64,000 nucleotides of DNA from Diphasiastrum complanatum (Eukaryota > Streptophyta > Lycopodiopsida > Lycopodiales > Lycopodiaceae), in the NCBI GenBank assembly GCA_029204225.1, contig CM055101.1, forward strand, positions 60,589,340 through 60,653,339, written 5' to 3'. This document shows, in pieces, positions 21,401 through 34,400 of the stretch. Below the pieces are notes generated by a model that saw nothing but the letters and a program-made list of their open reading frames with translations, was not told the origin of the DNA and made no database searches. Positions within the stretch are counted from its first letter, which is position 1, and each line of letters starts with the position of its first letter. The translations under genes were made by a program, and so were the position numbers.

Positions 21401-24400
21401 AAAGTACTTACACCTTCCAATGGATTCGGTCCTCATTGGACCACATACATCACTATGAACCAAATCAAATTTGCCATCAACTCTAATAGTTCCATCAATT
21501 GAAAAAGCTTGCCTTTGAAATTTTCCAAGTATGCATCCTTCGCATACATGTCTTTCGGGATGCTCAATATTAGGAATGTCTTCAACCATATTGAATCTCT
21601 TCAACATCTTCAAGCTAGCAAAGTTGAGATGTCCAAACCTAGCATGCCATAATGCAGCTAAATCCAAAGAATGTGAACTTGATGCAACAAGACAAAAAGA
21701 TGATGAAGCTCTTCGCTCATAGGTATCCATAAGGAACAATCCACCACATAATGTTCCCGAAGCAATGATCATAAGAGATCTCTTTGGGTCTTTGATAAGA
21801 CATTTGTCTTCTTTGAATTCTACAACCACTCCTTGGTTCATAATTGTAGAGACCGAAATGAGATTCTTTTTTATTTTTGAAACATAAAGTACATTACGAA
21901 TGTACTTCTCCTCACCATTGGGTAAGATAATGGGGATCACTCCAATACCGTTGATAGAATAAGAGGTGTTATCAACACCTTGAACTTTGCTTCCATCATG
22001 CAATTTCACAAGCTTTGTGAAGACCTCTTTGTGATAAGTCATATGGCGTGTGGCACCGCTTTCAATCACCCAATCAATAGATGAAAAAACAGCAACTTGT
22101 AAAGCTGAAGATGAGCTGTTTTCTGCTGAAAAACCAGCAAGATTTGAAGTGGCAGAAATCTCGTCTTTAGGAGAGATGAGATTGTTAGTGACAAAAGCAT
22201 AATCATTATTGAAAAGATTATCCTCCTTTGCAAATTGTTGTTCTAAAGTAATGATTGCGGTCCTTGTATCGTTACCTTTCTCTTTTTCCTTTGCAAGCCT
22301 CTTCCTACATTCTTTGATGTGATGCTCAAACTTCTTGCAATAGTGGCACTTACCCTTCTTCTTGGAGTCTTGATCTTGAGCTTCCTTAGATTTTTGATCA
22401 TCTTTGGAAGTTTTGAAAGAAGGCTTCCCTTTCCACTTGCCTTTGCCTTTGCCTTTTGCAAAGAAAGCTTGATCTTTTTGTTCACCAAAGTTGATCCTTG
22501 TTTGTTCTTCTTGAAGAAGTAAGCCAACAAGTTCGTCGAAGGAGATTTGCTGTCCCCTAAGAGAAATGCTCAACGATGACACAAATGGAAGGTAAGAATT
22601 AGGAAGAGAGTTGAGAGTAATAGATACAAATTGTGAGTTCTCAATCACCTCATCAATACTAAGAAGCTCCTCTCGAAGATCCTTGATCTTCGTCAAGTGG
22701 TTTGTAAGCAAATCACCTTCTTGCATCTTCAAGATAGAAAGTTGATTTCGAAGATATACCACTTTTGTCGCATTCTTTACTTGAAACATCTTTGCAAGAG
22801 TCTCCCAAGCACTTTTGGAAGTCTTGCATGATCTAATATGAGGAAGGATAGATCTCTTCACTGATAATGCAATGACGGAATGTGCTTGTGCATCTCGTCG
22901 ATCCCACTTCTTTTGCTCATCGGAAGACACCTCCGTATATGATGAAGTAGTTGTTCTAGATGGTGTAATAGGTGCCAAGGTAGGTGGCCTCTCTTCGTCA
23001 CCATTACCTACTTCCCACAAACCTTGAGCAATTAGAAGGTTCTTTATCATGTAGCACCACAAGGAATAGTTTGTGCCATCCAGCCTATCTTCATTAAATT
23101 AAGAACCAATAGACTCTGATTTTTTAGCCATAACAGAAGAATCAGCTTGTAGTAGATAGGAAATAGACTTTCCAAGACAAAATCTACTCAAAGGGCAGCA
23201 ACCTCAAAGCTGAAATTATGAGCACAATAGATTGCAATACTCCACATGCAATTTGCTCAACAAGTAATGAAATAGGTGGCTGATTTTTGCACAAAAAAAC
23301 ATAATGCTCACAAATAGGTAGACTTAGAATGAAGTCAAAACCAAAACCAGAAATTTGTGGCAAAAAAGAGTGCACACTATGTGCATATAGAGCTGATGGT
23401 AGCGCCCTACACCAAGCTCACCAACAGAGAAATTTCAGCAAGAAATGTGTCCAAAACACATGTATCTTCATTTAAGAAGTAAATCTGAAATTTTTAGCAT
23501 GTATTTGAGTCAAGATCACATGCAATTGGTTTGAGCATGGGCGCCCTACTGCTAGCTCTCAAATAGGTGAAGGTGCCCTGCAATTTCCTGCAAAAAAGCT
23601 ATAAGAAGATGAACAAATTCTTTTCCTGCAAAAATCAGCAGCTTGATGATTTTCTGCAACCAAAAAGGGAAGAAGATAGCTTCCTATTGGGTGCCCTCTT
23701 GCAAGCAATATGATCACCTAAAGGCTCTGATACCATGTAGGAAATAGCAGCCTAAGGATCCAGGATCTTAACTATTCGATCGCACAAAGCATTCTCAAAA
23801 GAAAGAGAGAGATGGCTAGAAACTCTCTTGTAGAAACTCGTGGACAGCCAAGAAGAATAGTCACTATTGCTTACAAAAGTGTCTCATACAAATGGGATGC
23901 ACACATATATATAGTCCAAGATGACTATCTAACTTCATGACTATTGGCTATCCAACTACTTGACTATTGGCTTTCCAACTACTTGACTATTGACTGTCCA
24001 ACTTTTTATAAGTTACATAGACAGAATAGGTACCTCCAATATGTCAAGTTGGGGTACTTAATGGTACAATTAGGCCTAGTGGACCCATGAGTCCCTACCA
24101 AGTTAATTTCATACTAACCTAGCTAACTCTAAGTTTAGTAGGCCTAATATGATAAATGACCATGGTTACACAACTCTCGACTGTTTGGGTCAAAGTAACC
24201 TATGGTAATGTAAGCAATTCCATTTACATTCCAACATTCTCCTCGTATGTGATGTTTTCCATAGCTATGTTTCTCAAGCTTTCATAGTTCATCTAGTATT
24301 GAAGTTAAGACACTCCATAGCTGGGTCTTGCAAATCATCATGGTATCAGAGCAGGTTGTCTAGCCTGTGAGTCTGTGAGTGAGAGAAACTTCAGTGCTTA

Positions 24401-27400
24401 GATTCTTGAGAAGATTCTCATCTTCTACAAGCACCTCAATCTTAAAAGAGGGAGCTTTTGATCTACAGGTGTCAGATCAGGTTGAGTCTTGCATTGTTGG
24501 AGAGCTATTGGCAAGGGGAGTAGGATGATCGAAAAACTTTCTAAATCTGGCTAAGTTTTGGGGAGTCTTTCTGGAGGAGCTTACACAAAAGTAGGGCGCA
24601 CTTTTTGTAGGGGCTTGTGGTTTCTGTTCCAGTGGGGCCTAGTGCTTGTGCTAGTGAGGCCATACCAAGTGGCAAAGACAAAAGCATGAGCTGAAGGGTT
24701 GCCTTGAAGTGGCTACATACCCTAGTTTGGGGTCAAACCCTTGTTGCTGGAAGTTGTTTCTTTTCTGATCTTTTTCAGGTTGAGCTTCTGTTTGAGCACA
24801 GATTATAGCATGGCTAGTCTTGGGGAGAGTTTGCTGGGTGAATCCAGCAATCTAGATGGCACAAACTATAGAGTGTGGAAGTTCAAGATGGCTAATATCT
24901 TGATGGACAAGAATTGCTGGGAGGTGATGGCAGGTACAGAGCTTGTACCAACATCTGATCCTGAATTGAAGGACTACATGAACAGGAGACAGAAAGCTCA
25001 TAGGATAATCAATCTTTCTGTCAAGTACAATATTATTCATCACATTTGCAATGCAAGGGATGCAGTGGATGCTTGGACTATTCTGAAGTCTATGTTTGAA
25101 ACAGTGGATTCAGCCAAGCTGGTGTATTTGCAAAACAGGTTACATACTCTCAAGATGGAAGCAGGTGCAACAATTGGTGATCATATTGCAAAGGTCAAGG
25201 ACCTAATGGACCAGCTTGCTTCAGTTGGAGAGAAAGTAAGTGACAAGAGTATTGTCCCCATAGTCTTGAACAGCTTGTCATTTAACTATCAAGACTATGT
25301 GATGTCCCTTTTTGCTAGGGAGAAACTCCCAACTTTTGGGGAGTTATGTGGTCTTCTTTTACAGGAGGAGATGAGAAGGAAGAATCTTTGTGAAAGGGAA
25401 GATAATCCAGAGCTTGCATTTGCTTCTAAGAAGAAGCAAAACTTTCAGAAGAAAGGCAAAGGCAAAAAGAAGAACTCAAAGCAAAGCTTGGAGCAGCAGG
25501 TGTCCAAGTTATAGGTTGGAGAGGAGTCAAGCACAAATTCCTCATCTACACCCAAGAGGAAGGGCAACTGCAACTATTGTGGCAAGTATAGGCATTTTGC
25601 TTTTGAATGCAGGAAGAAGCAAAGTGCCAGAAGAAGGGAAAGAACCAGCGGGGTCACTTTGTTGACAAAGTTGCAGCGAAGGAGCAATCTGGTGGGCTTG
25701 AACTATTCACCGCAGCCCTATCATCTGAATCCACATTTGGTGGATGGTACATTGATTCTGGAGCCTCAAAGCACGACACCTCATAGAGATTGGTTCAACA
25801 CCTATGAGGAGACAGAAGATGGTCAACATGTATGCCTTGGAGATAATTCTACACGTATGGTGAGGGGCAAAGGCACAATTGCAGTACAGCTGTCATCAGG
25901 TGAGGTGAAGGAAATCAAGAGTGTGTTGCATGTACCAGGGTTGGCTAAGAACTTGCTATCTGTTGGTGCCATTACCAAACATAACATGCTGGTAGAGTTT
26001 GATGATTCTACATGTTTGGTAAAAGACAAAGATCAAAACTTCAAGGTGGTAGCCAAGGGAATGCAAGAAGGTCTTTACAAGCTTTACACAACCATTCCTA
26101 GCCAAGAGGCCTTGTCAGCAGGGGATACTAATTGAGACAATTTGGCACGAGAGATATGGTCATTTGAGCTATAAAAGTTTGCAAGTTTTGAACAAACACA
26201 ATATGGTAGTAGATCTTCCTAGCATTAAGTCTTCTTCAGATACATGTGAGGCTTGTGCACTAGGAAAGCAACAGAGGAAAAAGTTTCCAAAGGAAAAGCT
26301 ACTAGGGCCAAGGAAATTCTTGAGCTTGTGCATTCAGATTTATGCGGGGCATACTATCTCATGACCTTCGTAGATGATTTCTCACGGAAGGTATGGGTCT
26401 ATTATCTGAAGCTGAAATCTGAAGCGTTCAAATACTTCAAAGAGTGGAAAGCTATGGTGGAAAACCACATAGGGAAGAGGTTAAAGACTCTCAGGTCAGA
26501 TAAGGGTGGTGAGTATATTTCTGATGAGTTCAAAGATCTTTGCAAAGGATGTGGGATAAAGAGACAGTTTACTGCTCCACATACACCGCAGCAGAACGGC
26601 GTGGCTGAGCGGAAAAACAGGTCTATAGTTGAGTGTGCGAGGAGCATGCTCAAGGCAAAGGGGTTGCCAAATTCTTTTTGGGCGGAAGCGGTAGCAATTG
26701 TTGTTTTTCTTTTGAATAGAAGTCCAACCAAAGCAGTTGAAGGAATCACGCCAGAAGAAGCATATAGTGGCAACAAGCCCAAAGTGGGCAGCCTACGGGT
26801 GTTTGGGTGTATAGCATATGCACATATACCAAAGGACTTGCGGAAGAAACTTGATGCAAAATCCGTGAAGTGTGTCTTCCTTGGGTATAGTGAAGGTGAG
26901 ACTATGATGAGACATTCGCACCTGTTGTTAAGATGACATCTATCACGACCGTTTTGGCCATAGCCTCATATTTTGATTGGGATGTCCATCAAATGGATGT
27001 CAAGAGTGCCTTTCTTAATGGGCACCTATAGGAGGAGGTTTACATGAGACAACCGCAGGGGTTTGAGATAACAAGCAAGGAGAATCTGGTTTGTAGGCTT
27101 AGGAAAGCCTTGTATGGGCTCAAACAAGCGCCAAGGGCTTGGTATAGCTGAATTGACGAGTACTTTGCAAGGCAAGGGTTTGAGAAGAGTAAGTCTGATT
27201 GCAATCTTTATGTCTTCAGGGAAGGAGAAGACTTTGTGGTTGTTGTGCTCTATGTGGATGATTTACTCATCACGGGAAGCAATAAAAAGCTTATTGCTTG
27301 TGTTAAGAAAAATCTTTCTAGTGAGTTTGAGATGAAAGATTTGGGTTTGCTACACTATTGCCTAGGAGTTGAGGTTTGGAAAGGGAAGCGTTGTCTTTTT

Positions 27401-28569
27401 ATCTCACAGGTATGCACAAAAATTATTGAAGAGGTTGAACATGCAAGAAAGCAAGCTAATTAGCACACCCATGGATGCAAGCAACAAGCCATCAAAAGAT
27501 GATGGTCCAACATTTGCAGATGAGACGCTCTATCGTCAGTTGGTGGGCAGCCCGATTTACCTTAGAACCACCAGGCCAGATATTGCTTATGCGGTTGGGA
27601 TTGCAAGTCAATTCATGAGTAAGCCTACCGAAGCACATTGGAAGGCAGCCAAGCGGATCCTACGATATGTGAGAGGGACAATGACTTATGGGATTGGATA
27701 CACAGATGACGGGGACCTTCAGCTGGAGGGTTATTCAGATTCCGATTGGGCAGGTGATAGAGACGATCGGAGATCGACGACAGGCTATTGTTTCAGCCTA
27801 GGTTCAGGGGCTATATTATGGTGCAGCAAGAGGCAGCCTACTATTGCTCTATCATCTATCGAAGCTGAGTACAGGGCGACTACGAGGTCCGCCTGTGAAG
27901 CCATTTGGTTACGCCGTCTACTTGAGGACATGCAGATTGCTCAAGTAAGACCTACATTGTTATATTGTGATAACCAAAGTTGCATTCAGCTTGCGAGGAA
28001 TCCAGTCTACTAGTTTATTGTGACACCAACGACCAGATAGCTGATATTTTTACTAAACCACTTAGTAAAGATAAGTTTGAAAAGTTCAGAACTTTGTTGG
28101 GTGTCAGTTTGAATAAAATTGCCATTAAGGGGGGGGGTGTTGAAGAGTAATGCCTATTTTACCCCTTTGGCTAAGCACTAGTTAAGTTGTAAGTTGTACA
28201 TGACTCATGGGGCATGTTTTAATTAAATACATGAGACCCCCCTTTTGTAAGTTGAGTAAATTAGTGCAAGTGGCCCACTTGGCCAAGTAGCTCACTCCTA
28301 TGGTTTGACACCTAGACTTTCCATGCATGTAAAGGAGGTGCTTGCCTCACAATGGATTTGGAGGACCCACGCCCTCCTCTCTCTCTCTAGCAATTCATTT
28401 CTTCTAACTTTTGAGTTTGTGAGGTGCTTATGCAATTCTCCTTGTATGTGATGTTTTCCATAGCTATGTTTCTCAAGCTTTCATAGTTGATCTAGTATTG
28501 AAGTTAAGATACTCCATAGCTGGGTCTTGCAAATCATCATGGACATGCTACCGGAGACTAGTCATGGGC

Positions 28570-28659
<90 letters not shown>

Positions 28660-31335
28660 AAAGACCATTTACAAGTTTAGCTGGGCATCTCTTCAGTGCT
28701 CTAACTCTCAACCTAACTCTGAACAATCTCATATATCTCATCAATAGCAACAGATTTAATATCTACAAATCGAATGATACCATCCCTGTAAATCATCCAC
28801 TTTCCATTCGTTAGGTCCTTCTGTTTCACCTTTTTCCGTTCTTGAACATGAATGAAAGTAAGGTCTTCATCTAGGTATATCGTGGTACCCCGCAGTGTAG
28901 ATCTCTTCCCTAACACTTCACGACGACCAATTGCAGATGCAAAGCGTATGAGAAGAGTAGACGGATCCTTCTTAGGCTGCCATGCAGTATCCATATCTGG
29001 TGGTGGTGTTGAAGACTCTCTTCAAGAAACCCAATCCACCAGCAACAGGTCGCTGTAAATCTGCCAGAGAGATGGCAGACCTGGAGCGATGGCTGTTGGA
29101 TGGATTAATCAGGGCACCTCGCGATTGGAGCTAGGCCACCATCCCGGGCTGGAGCGCCATCACCATCGCACGCTACCATCACGGGCTGGGGCAATGATGG
29201 AGGGAGCCATTAGACCAACAACACCATCAGTGGACCATCAGCGCGCCCGCGTGCGCGTGAGAGAGAGAATCAGAATTATAATTAGAATCATTATTATTAA
29301 CGTCTTTTGGTACCCAAAGGTACATAAGACAAGAGAGTACAAAAAGTGAGGAGCATTGTCCGCATACGGACTTATTTACTAGTAAAAAGAAAAGAAACCA
29401 GCTTGCGAGGATACAATGCAAGAGCTTAACCATTTGCTCTGCGGAGGAGACTAGCTACGAGCAAGCTGGAAATAATGAGTGATAGTAGTAGTGGAGCGTG
29501 TTCTAGACTGGCAGGAAGGCCGTGGAGATCTGGTGGTCCTGGATCTAGCAGAAGTATGTGAGACTCTCTGTCTTCGATCTCCGAATGGGGACTTCAAAAT
29601 CCACAATGGAGTACCCGTAGTAGATGTGTGCCATAGAAATGTATCTTGACCTTATCAGGGTCAGGCTGTGACCATATACTACGTATGTAGCTCCGATAAA
29701 TATGCTGTCTGATATAAGCATGGGTCCCGCTCGGAAGATCAAGTACAGATAGGCCCCAAGTCCGAAGAAGGGCTGAGATAGAGAGTACGGTAGGAGGGGA
29801 GTCTAGGGTATAAAGTTTTGTGGCATATTCGACCCAGGATTCGGTTGCTATGGGGGCCAAAGTCGAAGAGGATCTGGTGAAATGTTTACAGAAAAAGGAG
29901 GAAGGGGAATCTAAAGAGTCGATCAACCTTTGACAGAGTGAGCGTAGGTATGTTATCTTCTTTGTTCTGGTGGCTTTAGGATACTTTTTCTGGTGTTGTT
30001 TGAGTGTTGTAGGGGAGTGTAATCTGGCATATACCACATGTTTGTGAAGGGAGTGACATTCGGCATCATACCAGCGGTTGTGAACGCATCTATGAGATGA
30101 TATCGTCTTGGTGGGGAAAGATGAGGACGCCGCAGATAAGAGGGATTTAGATAGAAAAGTGGTAAGTAGTTGGGACATGGTTGTAGTGTAGTTTGCGAGT
30201 CCAGAATGAGTAAAAGGAACACGTTTGTTAGTAGAAGAGGAGCGTGGAACTTTGGAAGACGAGGTTATGTGACCAAGTGAGAGGCGTAACGCTGATGAGG
30301 AAGGCCACTGTGTGAGGCCATTCAGGATGGCCAGAGAATGTGTCTCCGCAAGAGTAATCAACTACTCTCCAAAAGATGTAACTGAAGTGTATGCATCCTG
30401 TGATACTCGATCTAGTCCCATATCCAGAGGGTGAAGCTGGAGAAAGTCAGTATCTGCATGAAATTCTGTCTGTCTGGAGCTAGTGCGGGCGTTGAAATCT
30501 CCTGCTAATAGAATGCAGCCCTGTTGAGAAAAAAAAGCAATATCATCTGAGAGTGCCTGAAATGGGTCTCCACCAAATTCAGCAAATGCCGAAGTCTGTG
30601 GAGCAAAGTAACATACAGCCATATAAATGTCCTGAGGTAATCCCAATAATGAACCAATAGTATGTAGCCATATATATCGAGCATATGGATCTTGCTTAAC
30701 CATCGTAACTGCGGTGGCTCTGTATAAACAAGCTACTCCGCCAGATCCACGACAAGTTTTTCCCCCCACAAATGGGCAAAAAATAAATGCCAAGAGTAAT
30801 CCTGTATATGTGAAAGAGGATGATATAAAGACTCATGGGTTTCAGCCAACAACAAAATGTCACATTTGCTAATAAATTCAGTAAAATCTTGCCGATGATG
30901 ATGATAAAAAACCATTACAATTCCAAAAGCCAAGTCTCAAAATGGTAGGGGATCTCGGGCAGCTCCTAAACCCGGGAACCCCAAGTTCCTAGCGTGAGAG
31001 GAGGTCAAAATATCGCGATTTGCCATCGATAAAAACGACCCTTTATTAAGAAAGAAAGAAAGCTTTATTAATGTCTTTTCCATGCCAAAAGGCATATAAG
31101 ACTAATGAAGAAGATGTCAAGTATGTGGTAACCATGGGAGCGTATAAAACGTCTCCAAACTGTAATAAAGAAAAACATCTAGTACAAACTAAAATAAACA
31201 TGTATGCGAGAGTGTGTGTGCATAGTAATCATATGTATCTATGTCAAGATGTCAAGGCTGTGCTGCTGTGCGGATGCTGTAATAAGATGTAATGCGAGCC
31301 ACAACATGGGAAAGCACTAGAGTCTGCCGGCGTCG

Positions 31336-31406
<71 letters not shown>

Positions 31407-34400
31407 CCACAAAATGACTACTGGGTTCCTTGGAAGTGAAAGTGAACCACCATCTCCCTAGAAGTGGAATTGAACTACGATCTAGCTAGAAAAGGGCTTC
31501 AAAGAGGTGTGGCCCCCTATTGGACCCAACTTAACCTCAACGCATTCAGAAAATACCCATTGCCCAATGTAAAACTTAGACTATTTAACAAGACAATTGA
31601 CGATGTATTGGCCATGATCTCTCATGTCTATGTGGGCTCAATATTGATATATTTTTGATAGAGAGCAAGGGTTAGATCATCGGATGAGTGGGGTAGGGAT
31701 CCTTTATTGGATCCTATCTTGCCGTGGTGATGTTCCTGGTCTTAACTTGATAGGGTTTTAGAAATTTACCATGGAGCATGGCTTCTTGGAATTCTAGATG
31801 GAGATGGAAGGTATTGGACATTATCGGGCACATGATGGATGAAATGGATGGATATGCTGTGGGACCTTTTGTTGACTAGCCCAAATTTTGATCATATCTA
31901 ACACGAGTAACACAAATGGAAGATTAAATGATGTGGATGTGATGTACTAAATTATTGGAGATCGATTGGAGGGTGGTGAAGTCAGATGCAATAATCATAT
32001 GTAGGATAGTGTTTTGCCTTGACAATCCTTGTCATTATGGCACAAAAGATTTTGTTGAATGATTTAGCTTATCCATTATATTTGAGATAGTACGTAATAC
32101 TTTTATTATGAGTGACCAAATATGAGGAGAGAAAGTGAGCAATGGTTTGATTCTACTTTCATGAACCGGTTTGAATAGGCAGTTTGAATTGGTTAGGCAG
32201 GTTCAAACCATCATATTGTTTGTTATAGCATAAACAAGTGTCAGTTTAGTGTTCAGGGTGCAATATTAGCTGTATGCAATGTCGACGATAATCAGCTGAG
32301 TACCGCATCCTGACTCCAAAGTCCTTATGCTTGATTTCTAATCAACATATGCTCAGTGTAGAGTGTTCAATGGCCACTCGCACCAATGCAGCTCTATATT
32401 ATAAGTCATAACTTAAGAAAATTGAAGTTAGCAGAGCTCTTAAAAAGCAGGTCTAAGGTTACAACCTATTGATGATTGATCAATGATATTAGACTTTACA
32501 CTTTAGCTTTCAAGCAAAACATGTCAACAATCACACGTATACGCCTAGCCCTAATTTGGGCCTATGACACTATAAATAGCTAATTAGACACCTATAAATA
32601 GGCCCTTGGACACTAGGATAGTTCACATACATAAAATCTAGGAGAACTTTACCACTTGCACATCAATTCAGTGAAGGTTCTATAACTAATTTGAGGTTCA
32701 AACCACTGAATCATGAAACATTATGTTTGATTCAAGAAATGAGCTCCAAGGTCGCTTACCAACTCAACAGGACAGCCATATTGCATCAGGATATTGTAAG
32801 AATTTTGCAGTATTCTTGGTGGTGACTTCCTTGACTGCTTTGGCCTCAACCCATTTTGTTGAGTAGTCAATTGCCATGATGATATATCTTGCTTTAGTAT
32901 ACCAAAAAATGATTGATTGTTCAAAGTTGACTTCTAAGTTCCTAGACCTAGTAAGAGTTTCTGTAAGGTGTCAATAGCAACAACTCAGAGACTTGCTGAT
33001 ACTCAGCTGTATCTCAAAGTCCGTGTGGAATATCTACATTTCTGAAATTGGGAGACCGTTCATGGCCCTTCAATGTGATGTCTTTCATTTTTTTTTCCCT
33101 GTATCACTGATTTTGAAAAATTCTCAAGTCCCTAGGTTGTGGGTATTTATCTAAAACATATGGCCAGCATTCTGGGCTCTTGCACTGAATAGCCCGTTCC
33201 CATGACGTGCGAGCTTGCCAACATTTGAGCTCATAATTACTTCAGAAAACCAGAGTAAACTCAAAATTTGTACCATATGACAACAGAAATAAGAACATGA
33301 CTTTACGTTGGTGTCCAATGATGGAACATGAGCTGGCGAGCAGTAAATAGATATGCTTAACAAAACAATCAACATGGACTGAGAATTATCCCAACATTGC
33401 TGTAAAATAGCAGGCTCAGTGTAGGAAGGAAGGATGAGCCTCCAATATCATGATAGTATGTTTGAAGGATGAGCCTCCCATATAGAATCTGATTGGGACT
33501 AGCAACCTAGCATGTACAAGATGTGGCCAAAGAGAGGCCGAAACAGCTCTAAATTTCTGATGGGCTGTCTCTGGACAACAAGCCAAATAGTGCCAACACA
33601 CCACCAGAAATATACAGAGTATAAAAAATAATAACCAGTACGCAGCAAATATAGGCTCAACCGTGTCACAAATATGATGCAAACCGTGCAAATTTAAAGT
33701 GAATAGAATCTTATGCTGCTGCCTCTTACCATAGGAAACTTGATGGTATTTACCAGCCCTGCCAAGCTTTTGTTTACTGATAAAAGATATGAAACTCTTG
33801 AGTACTGTAAAAGCTGGAAATCTTTTTGGCCTCGTAGATTCTTGATTTGCAAACAAAAAGAGTTTTTTGGGTGCTTACTGTTAGAAAGCCATGACCCAGT
33901 TAGATGCTGCAAAGTATTTGGTGACACGTAGAAAATTTTAAGTGCCAAAAATCTCCATAAAACTTGGATATTTAACATCTTAGTTTCTAGAGACCTGTTT
34001 GATGAGCTGTCGAGTGCTTTAGGAGTACCTTGTTGTAGGAAACATAGCGAAGATCTGCTTAAACTTCCAGGACAAAGTATGATAGTTGACATGGTTTTTA
34101 GAAACTAGAATTTGTAGCGCCTATTGTGTCTTTGCCTGGAAAGGGCTCTGGTACCAAGTTAAGAACACTCACACAAAAAGTATCACATACTACAGTAACA
34201 AACAACAAGCTGAGCTAGGTAGCCAGTACCCAGTGACTTAATAATGGGCCAATGTATTTTAACTAGTACTTTTGGAGATCTAAATGAATGATTAAGGACC
34301 CAGGATTCTGGAATCAATTCTTAGCCCTATGTTTTGCCCTCTGTACAGGAGGCACTAATGTCAAACTGCATGCCTTTATTCTTGTATTTCAGTGTCGCCC

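Larger units (their letters stand above)
20102..24236 (-). mobile_element. Copia-2: Copia retrotransposon nested in the 5' LTR of Copia-3
   Basis: The LTRs are 20102-20522 (421 bp, 3' LTR) and 23736-24236 (501 bp, 5' LTR); both read TGTAGGAAAT..TTCCAACA on the plus strand. The primer site complement GGCTCTGATACCA (23723-23735) touches the 5' LTR, and the polypurine tract (TTTAAGGAGGG on the minus strand) touches the 3' LTR at 20523-20533. The target duplication TTCTC is exact (20097-20101 and 24237-24241) and lies inside the Copia-3 LTR; the intact 3' LTR of Copia-3 shows the uninterrupted site. The internal region codes for gag, protease and the start of integrase only; reverse transcriptase and RNase H are absent. 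Confidence 0.95.
19797..28539 (+). mobile_element. Copia-3: complete but degenerate Copia retrotransposon, split by Copia-2
   Basis: The 5' LTR is 19797-20101 plus 24242-24340 (404 bp once the insert and its duplicated TTCTC are removed); the 3' LTR is 28138-28539 (402 bp). Both start TGTTGAAGAG and end CATCA. The primer site TGGTATCAGAGC is at 24341-24352 and the G-rich polypurine tract at about 28128-28137. The target duplication TGGAC is exact at 19792-19796 and 28540-28544. Without the nested element the length is about 4.6 kb. All Copia domains are present in order but carry stops, frameshifts and two deletions, so it is not autonomous now. Confidence 0.93.

Noticed and set aside
33416-34092. 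Minus-strand open frames of 132 and 146 codons in intron 2
   Set aside because: They have no family signature, overlap each other in different frames and sit in ordinary AT-rich sequence.
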